Origin: Bacteroidales bacterium
GTDB lineage: Bacteria > Bacteroidota > Bacteroidia > Bacteroidales > P3
Assembly (NCBI GenBank): GCA_017449525.1
Contig: JAFTFL010000005.1
Location: forward strand, 124,001 to 188,000
Direction of reading: 5' to 3'
DNA: 64,000 bases
Position numbers and translations under genes: made by a program. Of this stretch, positions 9,639 to 18,603 are shown one piece after another. Numbering within the stretch: position 1 is the stretch's first letter; each line of letters begins with the position of its first letter. Below the pieces are notes generated by a model that ran no database searches, was not told the origin of the DNA, and saw only the letters and a list, made by a program, of their open reading frames with translations.

Positions 9639-10589
9639 ATGCGCGTCCTTATCACCGATAAGACCCACCCTATCCTGCAGCAACTGCTGGAAGAGGCTGG
9701 GCACACCTGCACCATCCACACCGACCTCACCTACGACAGCCTGCTGGCCTGCATAGCCGACTATGATGCCCTCATAGTTCGAAGCAAGATTCCCATAGAC
9801 CGCCGCTTTCTCGACCAGGCCCTACACCTGCGCTGCATAGGCCGCGTGGGCGCTGGCATGGAGACCATTGACGTGGACTACGCCGAGCAGCATGGCGTAC
9901 GCTGCTTGAACTCGCCCGAGGGCAACCGCGATGCCGTGGGCGAACATGCCACAGGGCTACTCCTTTCGCTGCTCGACCACATTCGCAGGGCCGACGCCGA
10001 GGTAAGGCGTGGTCTGTGGCAACGCGAGGCCAACCGAGGTGTGGAGCTAAAGGGCAGAACCGTAGGCATCATTGGCTACGGCAACATGGGCGCTTCCTTT
10101 GCGCAGCGGCTGCGCGGCTTTGAGTGCCGCATCATGGCATACGACAAGTACAAACACGGTTTCGCTACATCTGAAGTGGCCGAATGCACGCTGCAGGAGC
10201 TGCAGACCGAGGCTGACGTGGTAAGTCTCCATGTGCCGCTGACCGACGAGACTTATCACATGGTGGACGATGCCTTCTTCCAAGCCCTACGCAAACCAGT
10301 CTTCCTGCTCAATACCTCAAGGGGGGCCGTGGTCGACACACCGGCTCTCGTGCGCGCCATGGAGGCGCAGCAGGTGATAGGTGCCGGGCTCGACGTGATA
10401 GAATACGAGGACATGTCGCGCGACGGCCTTGCTGCCGAGTCGATGCCCCCTGCGCTTGCATACTTGGTGCAGTCCGACCGCACCGTCTTGACGCCCCACG
10501 TGGCGGGCTGGACCGTTGAGTCGCGCTATAAGTTGGCTGCCGTGTTGGCACAAAAGATGAACCAAGTACTTCAATCCTTCGCACAATGA
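9639..10589 (+). CDS. D-2-hydroxyacid dehydrogenase, phosphoglycerate dehydrogenase-like
   Basis: This 316-residue NAD-dependent D-2-hydroxyacid dehydrogenase has an N-terminal substrate lobe, a Rossmann lobe with the dinucleotide motif GIIGYGNMG at about 147-155, and the catalytic Arg in NTSRGAVVD. The acid is expected near GLDVIEYED and the His lies in LTPHVAGWT. It lacks the C-terminal ACT domain of many SerA proteins, so it resembles short serine-pathway dehydrogenases but could reduce another 2-keto acid. Its stop overlaps the next start by 4 bp (ATGA), indicating translational coupling to the DUF3109 gene. Substrate assignment is inference. Confidence 0.85.
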   Translation: MRVLITDKTHPILQQLLEEAGHTCTIHTDLTYDSLLACIADYDALIVRSKIPIDRRFLDQALHLRCIGRVGAGMETIDVDYAEQHGVRCLNSPEGNRDAVGEHATGLLLSLLDHIRRADAEVRRGLWQREANRGVELKGRTVGIIGYGNMGASFAQRLRGFECRIMAYDKYKHGFATSEVAECTLQELQTEADVVSLHVPLTDETYHMVDDAFFQALRKPVFLLNTSRGAVVDTPALVRAMEAQQVIGAGLDVIEYEDMSRDGLAAESMPPALAYLVQSDRTVLTPHVAGWTVESRYKLAAVLAQKMNQVLQSFAQ

Positions 10590-11164
10590 TTATCGTAGGT
10601 AACTGCATCATCTCCGACGACATCGCACTCCGCAACTTCGAATGCCGACTGGAATGCTGCCACGGGCAGTGCTGCGTGGAGGGCGATGCCGGGGCACCTT
10701 TAGACCAGGATGAACTGCCCGTGCTCGACCGCCTTTTGCCACAAGTGCTTCCTTTCATGACTGCCGAGGGACAGGCCGCTGTGCGTGAGCATGGCACTTG
10801 GCAGCCCGACGAGGAGGGAGAGCCCTGCACTACGCTCGTGAGCGGACGGGAATGCGCCTTCGTCTGCTGGCAGGGCGACACGGCACTCTGCGCCATAGAG
10901 TGCGCTCACCGACGGGGCATCATCGACTTCCCTAAGCCTTTGTCGTGCCACCTCTACCCCATCCGCATCGAGGACTACGGAGAGTTTCAGACGCTGAACT
11001 ACCACCAATGGGAGGTTTGCCGAGAGGCCTGCCATGCCGAGAGCAGCACCTCGCAGCCGCTCTACCACTACCTCGAAGTGCCACTCGTGCGCAAGTATGG
11101 CCAAGCCTGGTATGACGAACTGTGCGAGCAGTGCGAGCAGATGCGCCGCCAGCATGGGCTGTAA
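10586..11164 (+). CDS. DUF3109 family protein, Cys-rich
   Basis: This 192-residue protein is recognisable as DUF3109: an early CxxxCCHGQCCVEGDAG cluster, a central ECAFVCW..TALCAIE segment, a KPLSCHLYPIRI motif and a final C(E)QCEQ. The Cys spacing is that of the proteins formerly grouped as zinc/iron-sulfur-chelating (YkgJ-like), so metal or Fe-S binding is likely but unproven. It starts inside the stop of the dehydrogenase gene (ATGA overlap), so the two are made together. The cellular role is unknown. Confidence 0.85.
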   Translation: MIIVGNCIISDDIALRNFECRLECCHGQCCVEGDAGAPLDQDELPVLDRLLPQVLPFMTAEGQAAVREHGTWQPDEEGEPCTTLVSGRECAFVCWQGDTALCAIECAHRRGIIDFPKPLSCHLYPIRIEDYGEFQTLNYHQWEVCREACHAESSTSQPLYHYLEVPLVRKYGQAWYDELCEQCEQMRRQHGL

Positions 11165-11206
11165 CCGCCCGTCGGCAGGCAATCCGTATGAATAGGTGTA
11201 CCGCCG

Positions 11207-12058
11207 TCAACCCTCTATTGGGGGCACTTGGCGGTCAAAGTCTAAGTAGAAAGGCCACCGCTTGCGGAATTGCAGGAGCGGCTCTGCCTCGAGGGTGGCC
11301 ACCAAAGGGCACTCTTTCCCAGGCTGCGTCGTAGTCAATTCGTTTCCTTTGTAGTCGACCACCAGGCAATCGCCGTTGTGGGCCGAGCCATGTTCATCCT
11401 CGCCCGAGCGATTGACACCCAGCACATAGCTCAGGTTCTCCACTGCGCGAGCCTTGAGCAAGGTGTTCCACGCCGACTGGCGCGAAGCAGGCCAATTGGC
11501 CGTTAGGAGCAGCAGGTCGTAGTCCAATCCGAGGAAGGCCGACTCTTCCGCCCCACGCTCGGCACACACCTCATTGCGAAGCCACGTGGGGAAACGCAAG
11601 TCGTAGCACACCGCTGGCCTGATGCACCAACCGCGCCACTCAAAGGTAGTGCGCCGCGCGCCGCGCGCCACAACGTCGTGCTCAAAACTGACGCGAAAGG
11701 TATGCGCTTTGTCGTAGTAGCCGTAGGTGCCGTCGGGACGCACCCAATACATTCGATTATAGACCTCATCACCTTCTCTCACAGCCCATGAGCCCACGAA
11801 TAGGGCACCATACAGGTGTGCCATGTCGCGTGCAAAGTCGAGCGTCGCCCCCTCGGTGGGCTCCGCTAAGCGGACCATCGCCTCGGTGAAGCCTGTGGTG
11901 AAGGTCTCTGGCACCACAATGATGTCGGCATGCTGCATAGCTGCACCTTCCGAGGCCAACAGGTCGGCCACTCGCTGGTAGTTGCGTTCAGGACTGTTGG
12001 CTACAATATTGAGAGGCAGGGCAGCCACCGTCAGTTGACGCTGCATGTGGGATGTCAT
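11207..12058 (-). CDS. Omega-amidase / nitrilase-superfamily C-N hydrolase (YafV/NIT2-like)
   Basis: This 283-residue carbon-nitrogen hydrolase shows the Glu-Lys-Cys triad: Glu in VVPETFTTGF, Lys in YYDKAHTF and Cys in RPAVCYDLRFP. The YDKxHxF and CYDLRFP wording is that of omega-amidases, which hydrolyse alpha-ketoglutaramate or ketosuccinamate in metabolite repair and methionine salvage. The ATG at 12058 is chosen because it lies 2 bp after the stop of the upstream LRR gene; an in-frame ATG at 12070 would overlap it and one at 12046 is also possible. It is last in a minus-strand group with ribF and the LRR gene. Confidence 0.88.
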   Translation of the reverse strand: MTSHMQRQLTVAALPLNIVANSPERNYQRVADLLASEGAAMQHADIIVVPETFTTGFTEAMVRLAEPTEGATLDFARDMAHLYGALFVGSWAVREGDEVYNRMYWVRPDGTYGYYDKAHTFRVSFEHDVVARGARRTTFEWRGWCIRPAVCYDLRFPTWLRNEVCAERGAEESAFLGLDYDLLLLTANWPASRQSAWNTLLKARAVENLSYVLGVNRSGEDEHGSAHNGDCLVVDYKGNELTTTQPGKECPLVATLEAEPLLQFRKRWPFYLDFDRQVPPIEG

Positions 12059-12060
12059 GG

Positions 12061-12636
12061 CTACTTGCAATTACAGACGTGGTCCCAACGCTTCCGCACC
12101 GAAGGCAGTAGTTCGTCGATAGCCACTTGGTCGTCGTACGTCATCGGACACACTCGCATGTCCACCTCCTTCAGTGTGCCGTCGAGTGCTACAAACGAGG
12201 GAGGCAGGCTGATGACACCGGTAGACCATATCACCAATCGTTCCAAACTGCTGAGCGAGCCCAACTCGGCAGGCAGGTCGAGCAGTGGGTTGCGACTGAG
12301 ATTCAGCACACGCAGTCGCTTCAGTCCGCCCAGTTCGGCAGGCAACGCCCTTAGCCGGTTGCGCCCCATGTGCAGTTCCTCAAGTTGGGAGAGCTGCGCT
12401 ATCTGGGGTGAAAGCGTATCGATAAGGTTGTGCGAGAGGTCGAGCGAACGCAGGTTGGAGCACTGCCACACCACGTCTGGCACGCGGTGCAGCCGCTTGT
12501 AGCGTAGCTTGAGCTGATACACCTGCTCGGGGTGCTTTATTTCGCTCAGTTTGGTATAGACCCTGTCGGGCTGGGACTGCAGCGCAAGTGGCAGCACGCT
12601 GAGGAGCAACAGAAAGAGGAACGTCAGTCGGTTCAT
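12061..12636 (-). CDS. Secreted leucine-rich-repeat protein
   Basis: This 191-residue protein has a signal peptide (MNRLTFLFLLLLSVLPLALQSQ). About five leucine-rich repeats of 22-24 residues follow, for example NLRSLDLSHNLI, QLEELHMGRNRL and RLRVLNLSRNPL, with LPxEL consensus. The C-terminus is basic with a CNC motif. LRR proteins bind other proteins; the partner is unknown. The gene lies 30 bp after ribF and directly abuts the omega-amidase gene, so it is probably in their operon, although no functional link is obvious. Confidence 0.8.
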   Translation of the reverse strand: MNRLTFLFLLLLSVLPLALQSQPDRVYTKLSEIKHPEQVYQLKLRYKRLHRVPDVVWQCSNLRSLDLSHNLIDTLSPQIAQLSQLEELHMGRNRLRALPAELGGLKRLRVLNLSRNPLLDLPAELGSLSSLERLVIWSTGVISLPPSFVALDGTLKEVDMRVCPMTYDDQVAIDELLPSVRKRWDHVCNCK

Positions 12637-12666
12637 CGCACGGGAGATATTTCGGGGTTACAGGAA

Positions 12667-13617
12667 CTAATGTAGGAGTGCTCCGCCCTCGCGGCGCGCT
12701 GCGATCGCACGTGTTTGCGCCACATCCTGCTGCAACTGCGCATGCAACTCGCGCTCGGAGTCAAAACGCTGCACGGGGCGCAGTCGGTGGAGGAAGTCCA
12801 CCTGCAGCTGTTGCCCATAGAGGTCGGAATCATAGTCAAGGAGATGTATTTCAAAGCCGAACGAGTCTATATCGAAGGTGGGGAGCGTGCCGAGGTGCGC
12901 CATACCGACCAGGGGCTCGCCACCGTTCAGCCGCACACCTACCACGTAAGCACCTGCGGCAGGCAGCTGCACATGGTCACCACTGATGGCCACATTGGCC
13001 GTAGGAAATCCCATGCGGCGACCCACTTCGCGCCCATGCACCACCGTGCCACTCAGCCTGTAGGGGCGACCCAGCAACCGCTCGGCCTCCTCCACATCGC
13101 CCTGCTGCAACGCCTTGCGCACCCGTGTGGAGCTCACCTCCAGCCCGTCCACCACGAGGGGGGCGGCACGGAGCAGTTCCATCCGCATCGTGCGTGCCAC
13201 GTCGGGCAATGCCTCAAAATCGTTGTGCTGCTTGCTGCCAAACATGTTGTCGTAACCAAGCAGCAGGGCTCGAACCCCTTGGGAGAGGAACCGACGGCAG
13301 AACTCGCAGGCCGACAAGGCTGCCAGCTCGCGGGTGAAATGCACCATGGCCACACGGTGCACCCCGCACTGCTCTATCAGCGCGATCCGTTCCTCGAGGG
13401 TGCTGAGCAAGCACAACTGAGAGGTGTTTCCCTCAATGACGTGGCGCGGATGGCGGTCGAACGTGATGACCACGGGCTGCAGCCCACGCCTCTCGGCCTC
13501 GGTCAGCAGGGTGCCCAGCACCACGCAATGGCCGCGGTGCACCCCGTCGAACATGCCTATGGTGGCTATGCAGTCGGTGCCCAACTGCCCCATGTGTTCC
13601 ACATCCTCCAACGTCAT
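12667..13617 (-). CDS. ribF: Bifunctional riboflavin kinase / FAD synthetase
   Basis: This 316-residue enzyme converts riboflavin to FMN and then FAD. The N-terminal nucleotidyltransferase domain has IGMFDGVHRGH (about residues 20-30), ITFDRHPR, and SSTRVRKAL near residue 160. The C-terminal kinase domain has GRRMGFPTANV and the MAHLGTLPTF strand. Length and domain order are standard for bacterial RibF. It is followed by the LRR and omega-amidase genes on the same strand and preceded by a DUF805 gene 55 bp upstream. No FMN riboswitch is seen. Confidence 0.95.
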   Translation of the reverse strand: MTLEDVEHMGQLGTDCIATIGMFDGVHRGHCVVLGTLLTEAERRGLQPVVITFDRHPRHVIEGNTSQLCLLSTLEERIALIEQCGVHRVAMVHFTRELAALSACEFCRRFLSQGVRALLLGYDNMFGSKQHNDFEALPDVARTMRMELLRAAPLVVDGLEVSSTRVRKALQQGDVEEAERLLGRPYRLSGTVVHGREVGRRMGFPTANVAISGDHVQLPAAGAYVVGVRLNGGEPLVGMAHLGTLPTFDIDSFGFEIHLLDYDSDLYGQQLQVDFLHRLRPVQRFDSERELHAQLQQDVAQTRAIAARREGGALLH

Positions 13618-13672
13618 ATATGGCAGAAGCTATACACTATATATACGTATTGCTGCAGCGCATCCCCTGCCT

Positions 13673-14164
13673 TCACACCGCGACCTGTTCGGGATACTTC
13701 GGTGAGTCGCCATAGCGGTTGCGTCCAGGCTTACTATCCTGACACAGGAAGACGAGGAACAGCACCCTATAGACCAGCACCACAAGCCCAAACACCGCAT
13801 AGCGTCCCACGAGCTGCAGCCAATAGGTAGCCGAATCAAAGTCGATGCTGCCCTCCCCGACAACAACCGTTACCACGTCGACCACTACCATCACCATCAG
13901 TACAGCCGAGAGCACAAAACGCAGCGCCCACCACCAGCCGCTGCGGCCAGTGTCGTGCAAACGCCGAAAGGTGAGCGGAATGAGCAGCAACTGCACTATC
14001 CATCCCGCAAAAGGAGTGAGCACAAAACTCAGCAGTTCGGCCACCAGCACAGTCCACCAAAACTCAGACCGACGCGAACGCCCTTCGAATTGAAACAGCC
14101 GATGGGTGGAGAGTTTGATGGCCTCGCCAAAGCCAAGTTCGGAACTGTCTTGATAGGTATTCAT
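13673..14164 (-). CDS. DUF805 family membrane protein
   Basis: This is a 163-residue protein starting at ATG 14164; an upstream in-frame ATG at 14248 is ignored because a promoter element lies at 14236-14243. DUF805 features are FEGRSRRSEFWW at about residues 26-37, followed by a hydrophobic segment, then LTFRRLHDTGRSGWWW. Two more hydrophobic segments and a cytoplasmic tail with DSKPGRNRYGDSPK complete it. DUF805 proteins are small inner-membrane proteins of unknown function. It may be the first gene of the ribF group. Confidence 0.85.
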   Translation of the reverse strand: MNTYQDSSELGFGEAIKLSTHRLFQFEGRSRRSEFWWTVLVAELLSFVLTPFAGWIVQLLLIPLTFRRLHDTGRSGWWWALRFVLSAVLMVMVVVDVVTVVVGEGSIDFDSATYWLQLVGRYAVFGLVVLVYRVLFLVFLCQDSKPGRNRYGDSPKYPEQVAV

Positions 14165-14235
14165 AACGCTACGCGATGAAATATAGTAGTACTTGTCAAC
14201 AACTTGCCCTCTGCTCTGGAGGAGGGCATCCACCT

Positions 14236-14243
14236 GCAAAGGT
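14236..14243 (-). promoter_or_regulatory. Promoter -7 element for DUF805 (TACCTTTG)
   Basis: The minus strand reads TACCTTTG, about 70 bp upstream of the DUF805 start. Confidence 0.5.
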
Positions 14244-14341
14244 AGCAAAATTCACCGAGGCAGCCAAACCGTCCGAACCGAGCCCCAAAGTGCCCCGAGC
14301 GGTGCAGCACCCGAAACCCATGCAAACGGGGCAAAAAGGCC

Positions 14342-14371
14342 TTTGCAATTGCGCAAAAAGTCGTAACTTTG
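14342..14371 (+). promoter_or_regulatory. Well-formed promoter (TTTG, 18 bp, TAACTTTG) reading into the repeat array
   Basis: TTTG at 14342-14345 and TAACTTTG at 14364-14371 are 18 bp apart, close to the Bacteroidota -33/-7 layout. No good start codon follows; transcription would enter the repeat array 100 bp on. Confidence 0.55.
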
Positions 14372-14469
14372 CACACCGAAAGGCTCGGCCGCACCCAGCC
14401 ATCTGCCCCTTTCACTCCTCACCCTTTTTCCTTTCCGCAAAGCACTGCTCAGGCCTCGACCTGGAGGCA

Positions 14470-14624
14470 TCTGCCGTACGGCACCCAGCGTTCCTGCCGT
14501 ACAGCGCATGCACCATCCCCCACACATTTCACTACGGCTCACCATGATAAAAAGCCCACAAGCCGTACGGCACAAAGCGCGATGCCGCACGGCATGGAAG
14601 CCTCAGTCGTACGGCATAGACCCC
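14470..14624. repeat. 22-bp phased array, GCCGTACGGC family, locus 1
   Basis: The palindromic core GCCGTACGGC or a near variant occurs at 14473, 14496, 14562, 14584 and 14606. Spacings are 23, 66, 22 and 22, so five cores occupy seven slots of 22-23 bp. The half of each unit between cores is not conserved. The same core and phase occur at 23604-23779 and 38222-38332. Confidence 0.85.
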
Positions 14625-14744
14625 TATATCCAACAGCATTCCGCCCCCACCAGCAGCCCACTTGCCCAGCACTGCCTGCACCGCGCCACACATCCTCTCA
14701 CAAAATGAAAGTCGCACCACAACGACTATTTCATATTATTTCAC

Positions 14745-14752
14745 TATCTTTG
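14745..14752 (+). promoter_or_regulatory. Promoter -7 element for yidC (TATCTTTG)
   Basis: TATCTTTG matches TAnnTTTG and lies about 70 bp before the yidC start. No TTTG -33 element is clear. Confidence 0.55.
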
Positions 14753-14824
14753 CAAACTTCATTCAACTGCCCTCGAGCAGCATATCAAGAACAAAGGGAA
14801 ACATTTACAAAGAAGCGACACGCG

Positions 14825-16813
14825 ATGAACAAGCAATCCATTATCGGCTTAGTCCTCATATTCGCCATCTTCATGGGCTACATTTGGTGGGTCTCCCCCT
14901 CAAAAGAGGAGTTGGCCGCCATGCAAGCCAAACATGACTCACTGGTGCAAGTCTACAACGACTCAGTGGCATTGGCCGCTGAAGAGGCCGCCATACGACT
15001 CGAACTGGAACAGAAAGCCGCCCAAGGCGACACAGCTGCCATACAGCAGCTCGGCAGAAAGAAGACGGCCAACCTGGGCGTGTTCAACGCAGCCACTACG
15101 GGCGACACCGGCACCCTCTGCATCGACAACGGCCTCATGGTGGTAAAAGTCAGCAACCAGGGTGCGCAAGTGAGCGACGTAGTCCTGTCAAAATACAAAA
15201 CCCACGAAGGGAAACCGCTGCAACTCATCACGCCAAGCGAGCGCAACATGAACCTCGTGTTCTCCACTACCGACAACCGTGTGGTCAACACCCGTGAGCT
15301 GGTATTTGCTCCCTACATTGACGGCAACCCCATCGACCCCACAAGCAGTTACACCCTCAACCAGGGCGACAGCCTCACCCTCAGTCTGCGTGCCTACGTG
15401 CCCACCTCGGGAAACGACAACGCAGCCAACAGCGAGCCGAGCTATCTCGAATTTGCCTACACCTTCCACCACAACAGCTACGAGATGGGCTTCGACGTGG
15501 AATTTCACAACCTGCAGAACACTGTCCACACCTCACACTATCTGGACTTTGAGTGGTTCAACCGCATGAAGCGGCAAGAAAAAGTGGACCCTGGTAGCCG
15601 CGGCAGCCGCAACCGCAACAAAGACCGCGAACTGTCCTACACCAACCTCTACTTCAAGCCCACAAGCGACAAAGTGGACAACCTGCGCATGGGTCGCGAT
15701 GCATCGCACCAGGTGAAGACCGCCGTAGAGTGGGTAGCCTATAAGCAGCAGTTCTTCTGCGCAATACTCATGACCGACAGCGTGCCGTTTGAGAACGCCG
15801 ACCTTGCCACACATACCGATGCCGATGCCTTCAGCGCCAACAAAGATTACCTGCTCGACATGAACGGCACCATTGGGCTGCCCTTCAACAACAGCAACGC
15901 CGCCATGCACATGGCCTTTTACTATGGGCCCACCAAGTACCGCGACCTGCGCGCTATGCACAAGGGCTTCGAGAAAATGCTCCCACTGGGTTGGTGGGTC
16001 TTCTCCAAATTCGTAAGCCGCATATTCATCATCCCCACATTCAACTTCCTTGAACGTTTCAACTGGAACTATGGAGTAATCATCATTGTCTTCACCATCC
16101 TGTTGCGTTTACTCCTATTCCCTCTGACCTTCAAGAGTTATCAAAGCAGCGCCATCATGCGCATCCTGCGCCCCGAGATGGAAGCGATTAACAAGAAATA
16201 CCCCAATCAAGAACAGATGATGCAGAAGCAGCAAGAGATGAGCAAACTGCAGAAAGCCGCCGGCATGAACCCGATGGCGGGCTGCCTGCCGATGCTCATC
16301 CAGATGCCTGTCCTAACTGCCATGTTCATGTTCTACCCCGTTGCCATAGAGCTACGCCAACAACCTTTCCTCTGGTGCAGCGACCTATCGACCTATGACT
16401 CCATACTGGATTTTGGCTTCAACATACCGCTTTACGGCGACCACATCTCGTTGTTCTGCCTCTTGATGTTTGGCATGCAGTTCTTCTACACTTGGTATAC
16501 CATGCGCGGACAGCAGGCTCAAGCCAATATGCCCGGGATGAAGTTCATGATGTACTTTATGCCTTTCTTCATGCTGTTCATGTTCAACAGCCAAAGTGCC
16601 GGACTGAACCTCTATTACTTCTGCTCACTTAGCATCACCATGCTGCAGATGGTACTCATACGCAAGTTCACGAGTGAGAAGCGCGTTCGCGCACGCATGG
16701 CAGCCTACTACGCCAATCAAAAGAACAAGCCGCAGAAGAAGTCGCGCTTCCAACAACAAATGGAGCGCATGCAGAAAATGAACGAAGAACTGGAACGCCA
16801 ACGGCGCAAATAA
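14825..16813 (+). CDS. yidC: Membrane protein insertase YidC
   Basis: This 662-residue insertase places proteins in the inner membrane, alone or with Sec. ATG 14825 is chosen: it begins MNKQSIIGLVLIF, the usual first transmembrane segment, and follows a promoter element. A longer in-frame extension crosses the repeat array and is rejected. A large periplasmic beta-domain (about residues 60-360) is followed by the conserved insertase core with FNFLERFNWNYGVIII, RLLLFPLTFKSYQSS and GCLPMLIQMPVLTAMF. Later transmembrane segments and a basic tail (about the last 50 residues) suited to ribosome contact complete it. Length fits Bacteroidota YidC. nhaD follows after 62 bp. Confidence 0.95.
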   Translation: MNKQSIIGLVLIFAIFMGYIWWVSPSKEELAAMQAKHDSLVQVYNDSVALAAEEAAIRLELEQKAAQGDTAAIQQLGRKKTANLGVFNAATTGDTGTLCIDNGLMVVKVSNQGAQVSDVVLSKYKTHEGKPLQLITPSERNMNLVFSTTDNRVVNTRELVFAPYIDGNPIDPTSSYTLNQGDSLTLSLRAYVPTSGNDNAANSEPSYLEFAYTFHHNSYEMGFDVEFHNLQNTVHTSHYLDFEWFNRMKRQEKVDPGSRGSRNRNKDRELSYTNLYFKPTSDKVDNLRMGRDASHQVKTAVEWVAYKQQFFCAILMTDSVPFENADLATHTDADAFSANKDYLLDMNGTIGLPFNNSNAAMHMAFYYGPTKYRDLRAMHKGFEKMLPLGWWVFSKFVSRIFIIPTFNFLERFNWNYGVIIIVFTILLRLLLFPLTFKSYQSSAIMRILRPEMEAINKKYPNQEQMMQKQQEMSKLQKAAGMNPMAGCLPMLIQMPVLTAMFMFYPVAIELRQQPFLWCSDLSTYDSILDFGFNIPLYGDHISLFCLLMFGMQFFYTWYTMRGQQAQANMPGMKFMMYFMPFFMLFMFNSQSAGLNLYYFCSLSITMLQMVLIRKFTSEKRVRARMAAYYANQKNKPQKKSRFQQQMERMQKMNEELERQRRK

Positions 16814-16875
16814 GTATAACTGACGACAAAATCAATATTCATAAACCAAAACAATCACTCTAAAACAGTTTCACT

Positions 16876-18315
16876 ATGGTAGTAGTATTAGTTACCGTAT
16901 TTATTCTCGGGTACGCCTGTATTGCGCTGGAGCACCCGCTGAAAATCAACAAAACCGCTTCAGCTCTGATGTTGGGTGTCCTAACATGGGCCATCTTCAA
17001 CATCTTCAACATGAGCAATCCCGAAATACTCGCCACCTACGGGGGCATGGAGGGATATCGCCACTTCGTCAGCGAAAGCTTGATTGAAAATCTGGGAGAC
17101 ACAGCCGAGATAGTCTTCTTCCTTCTGGGTGCCATGACTATTGTAACGCTGATAGAAGACTATCAGGGTTTCCGCATCATCACCGATAAAATCACTACCA
17201 CCAACAAGAAGAAACTGCTGTGGGTCGTTTGCATCCTCACCTTCTTCCTAAGTGCATTGCTGGACAACATGACCACCGCCATCGTCATGGTAGCACTGCT
17301 TCGTAAACTCATTGCTGACCAAAAAGAACGCTGGCTGTTCGCTGGCATGGTCATCCTTGCAGCCAACGCAGGTGGCGCCTGGAGTCCTATTGGCGACGTA
17401 ACGACCATCATGCTGTGGATTGGCGGACAGGTAACGACCGTCAACATCATGGTCAAGACCATCTTCGCCAGTTTTGCTTGCCTCGTGGTACCCTGCTTCA
17501 TACTGGGTCTGACCCTGAAGGGCGACGTTGTACGTCCTACAGAAAGCGCCAGCGGCCACGAGGTTCCAGAACGTTTCCGCCGACTCGTGCTTATCATGGG
17601 CGTTTGCGCGTTGGTATTCGTGCCCATCTTCAAAACCATCACCCACCTACCACCCTACCTCGGCATGCTCTTCGGCCTCTCGATTCTTTGGGTTACGACC
17701 GAGATTATCAGCCGTAGATACTCAAAGGACGGAGTGAACCTCCCCACGGCCGTTTCCACTCTGGAGCACATCGACACACCCACTATCCTCTTCTTCCTCG
17801 GCATCCTCATGGCAGTCTCTTGCCTGAAAGTTAGCGGCGTACTCGGTGGTCTTGCAGAAGGCTTGAACAACGCATTCCTCTCCACTACCGTAGACCCCGT
17901 AACAGGACACACTGTAGTAACGGGCGAAGGGTTCTACATCATTGGTGCTATCATCGGAGTCCTCTCGTCGGTGGTGGACAACGTTCCCTTAGTGGCTGCC
18001 GTTATGGGTATGTACCCACTCGGTGATGGTGCACTGTTTGCCACCAACCACCCGTTCTGGGAGTTCCTCGCCTACTGCGCTGGTACTGGTGGAAGTTTGC
18101 TCATCATCGGTTCGGCTGCTGGCGTTGCAGTCATGGGCATGGAGAAGATAGACTTTATCTGGTACCTCAAAAAGATTTCGCTGCTGGCCCTTGCAGGCTA
18201 CGTGGCAGGTGCCTTGGTCTATGTGCTGATGGATGTTACCCTCTTTGAAAAAGTTGAATGGCTGCGCGACCTGGCTTCGATGCCGCTCGCTCAAAGCCTT
18301 CCTCTTTTAGCATGA
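16876..18315 (+). CDS. nhaD: NhaD-type Na+/H+ antiporter
   Basis: This 479-residue polytopic protein of the ion transporter superfamily has about twelve hydrophobic segments. NhaD-like features include the early GYACIALEHPLKINKTASALMLG region (positions 10-32), LSALLDNMTTAIVMVALL, NAGGAWSPIGDVTTIMLW and, in the second half, SSVVDNVPLVAAVMGM and GTGGSLLIIGSAAGVAVMG. The paired DN(M/V)(T/P) motifs are the usual ion-site hallmark of the fold. It should exchange Na+ for H+ across the inner membrane for pH and salt homeostasis. It ends in a hairpin terminator. Confidence 0.93.
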   Translation: MVVVLVTVFILGYACIALEHPLKINKTASALMLGVLTWAIFNIFNMSNPEILATYGGMEGYRHFVSESLIENLGDTAEIVFFLLGAMTIVTLIEDYQGFRIITDKITTTNKKKLLWVVCILTFFLSALLDNMTTAIVMVALLRKLIADQKERWLFAGMVILAANAGGAWSPIGDVTTIMLWIGGQVTTVNIMVKTIFASFACLVVPCFILGLTLKGDVVRPTESASGHEVPERFRRLVLIMGVCALVFVPIFKTITHLPPYLGMLFGLSILWVTTEIISRRYSKDGVNLPTAVSTLEHIDTPTILFFLGILMAVSCLKVSGVLGGLAEGLNNAFLSTTVDPVTGHTVVTGEGFYIIGAIIGVLSSVVDNVPLVAAVMGMYPLGDGALFATNHPFWEFLAYCAGTGGSLLIIGSAAGVAVMGMEKIDFIWYLKKISLLALAGYVAGALVYVLMDVTLFEKVEWLRDLASMPLAQSLPLLA

Positions 18316-18351
18316 CAGAGCTGAACTTCAACGACTAAAACAATCACTACG

Positions 18352-18389
18352 GACAACCACCAGTCTTCATCACAAGGCCGGTGGTTGTC
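18352..18389 (+). terminator. Hairpin after nhaD
   Basis: GACAACCACC pairs with GGTGGTTGTC around an 18-nt loop containing CTTCATCAC. A short T-poor tail follows. Confidence 0.65.
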
Positions 18390-18603
18390 TCTGTGTAAGA
18401 CCAAATATACGAAAGGACTTCGGCAAACGTTCTGCTACTGTGGGACTGACTCCATGGTGAACTTGGGAGGAGACTCTACCAGCCAGGGGCAATCGGTCAA
18501 AAGGCATCAGCGTCCACGCATTGCCACAGTTGTACCAAGATAGTTACGGACATACAGCAAACATTCTGCCGACCAAAGGGAAGACATACTGTTGGACCAC
18601 GAC

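Larger units (their letters stand above)
14165..14824. other. Intergenic region with promoters and a 22-bp phased repeat array
   Basis: This 660-bp gap holds a minus-strand promoter for DUF805, a plus-strand promoter (14342-14371) whose transcript would run into the repeat array at 14470-14624, and a second plus-strand promoter element before yidC. An open frame joined to yidC crosses the array, but it has array-derived composition and is not regarded as coding. Confidence 0.6.

Noticed and set aside
14369..14824. Long N-terminal extension of yidC
   Set aside because: It translates the repeat array and promoter region; the ATG at 14825 gives the standard first transmembrane segment.
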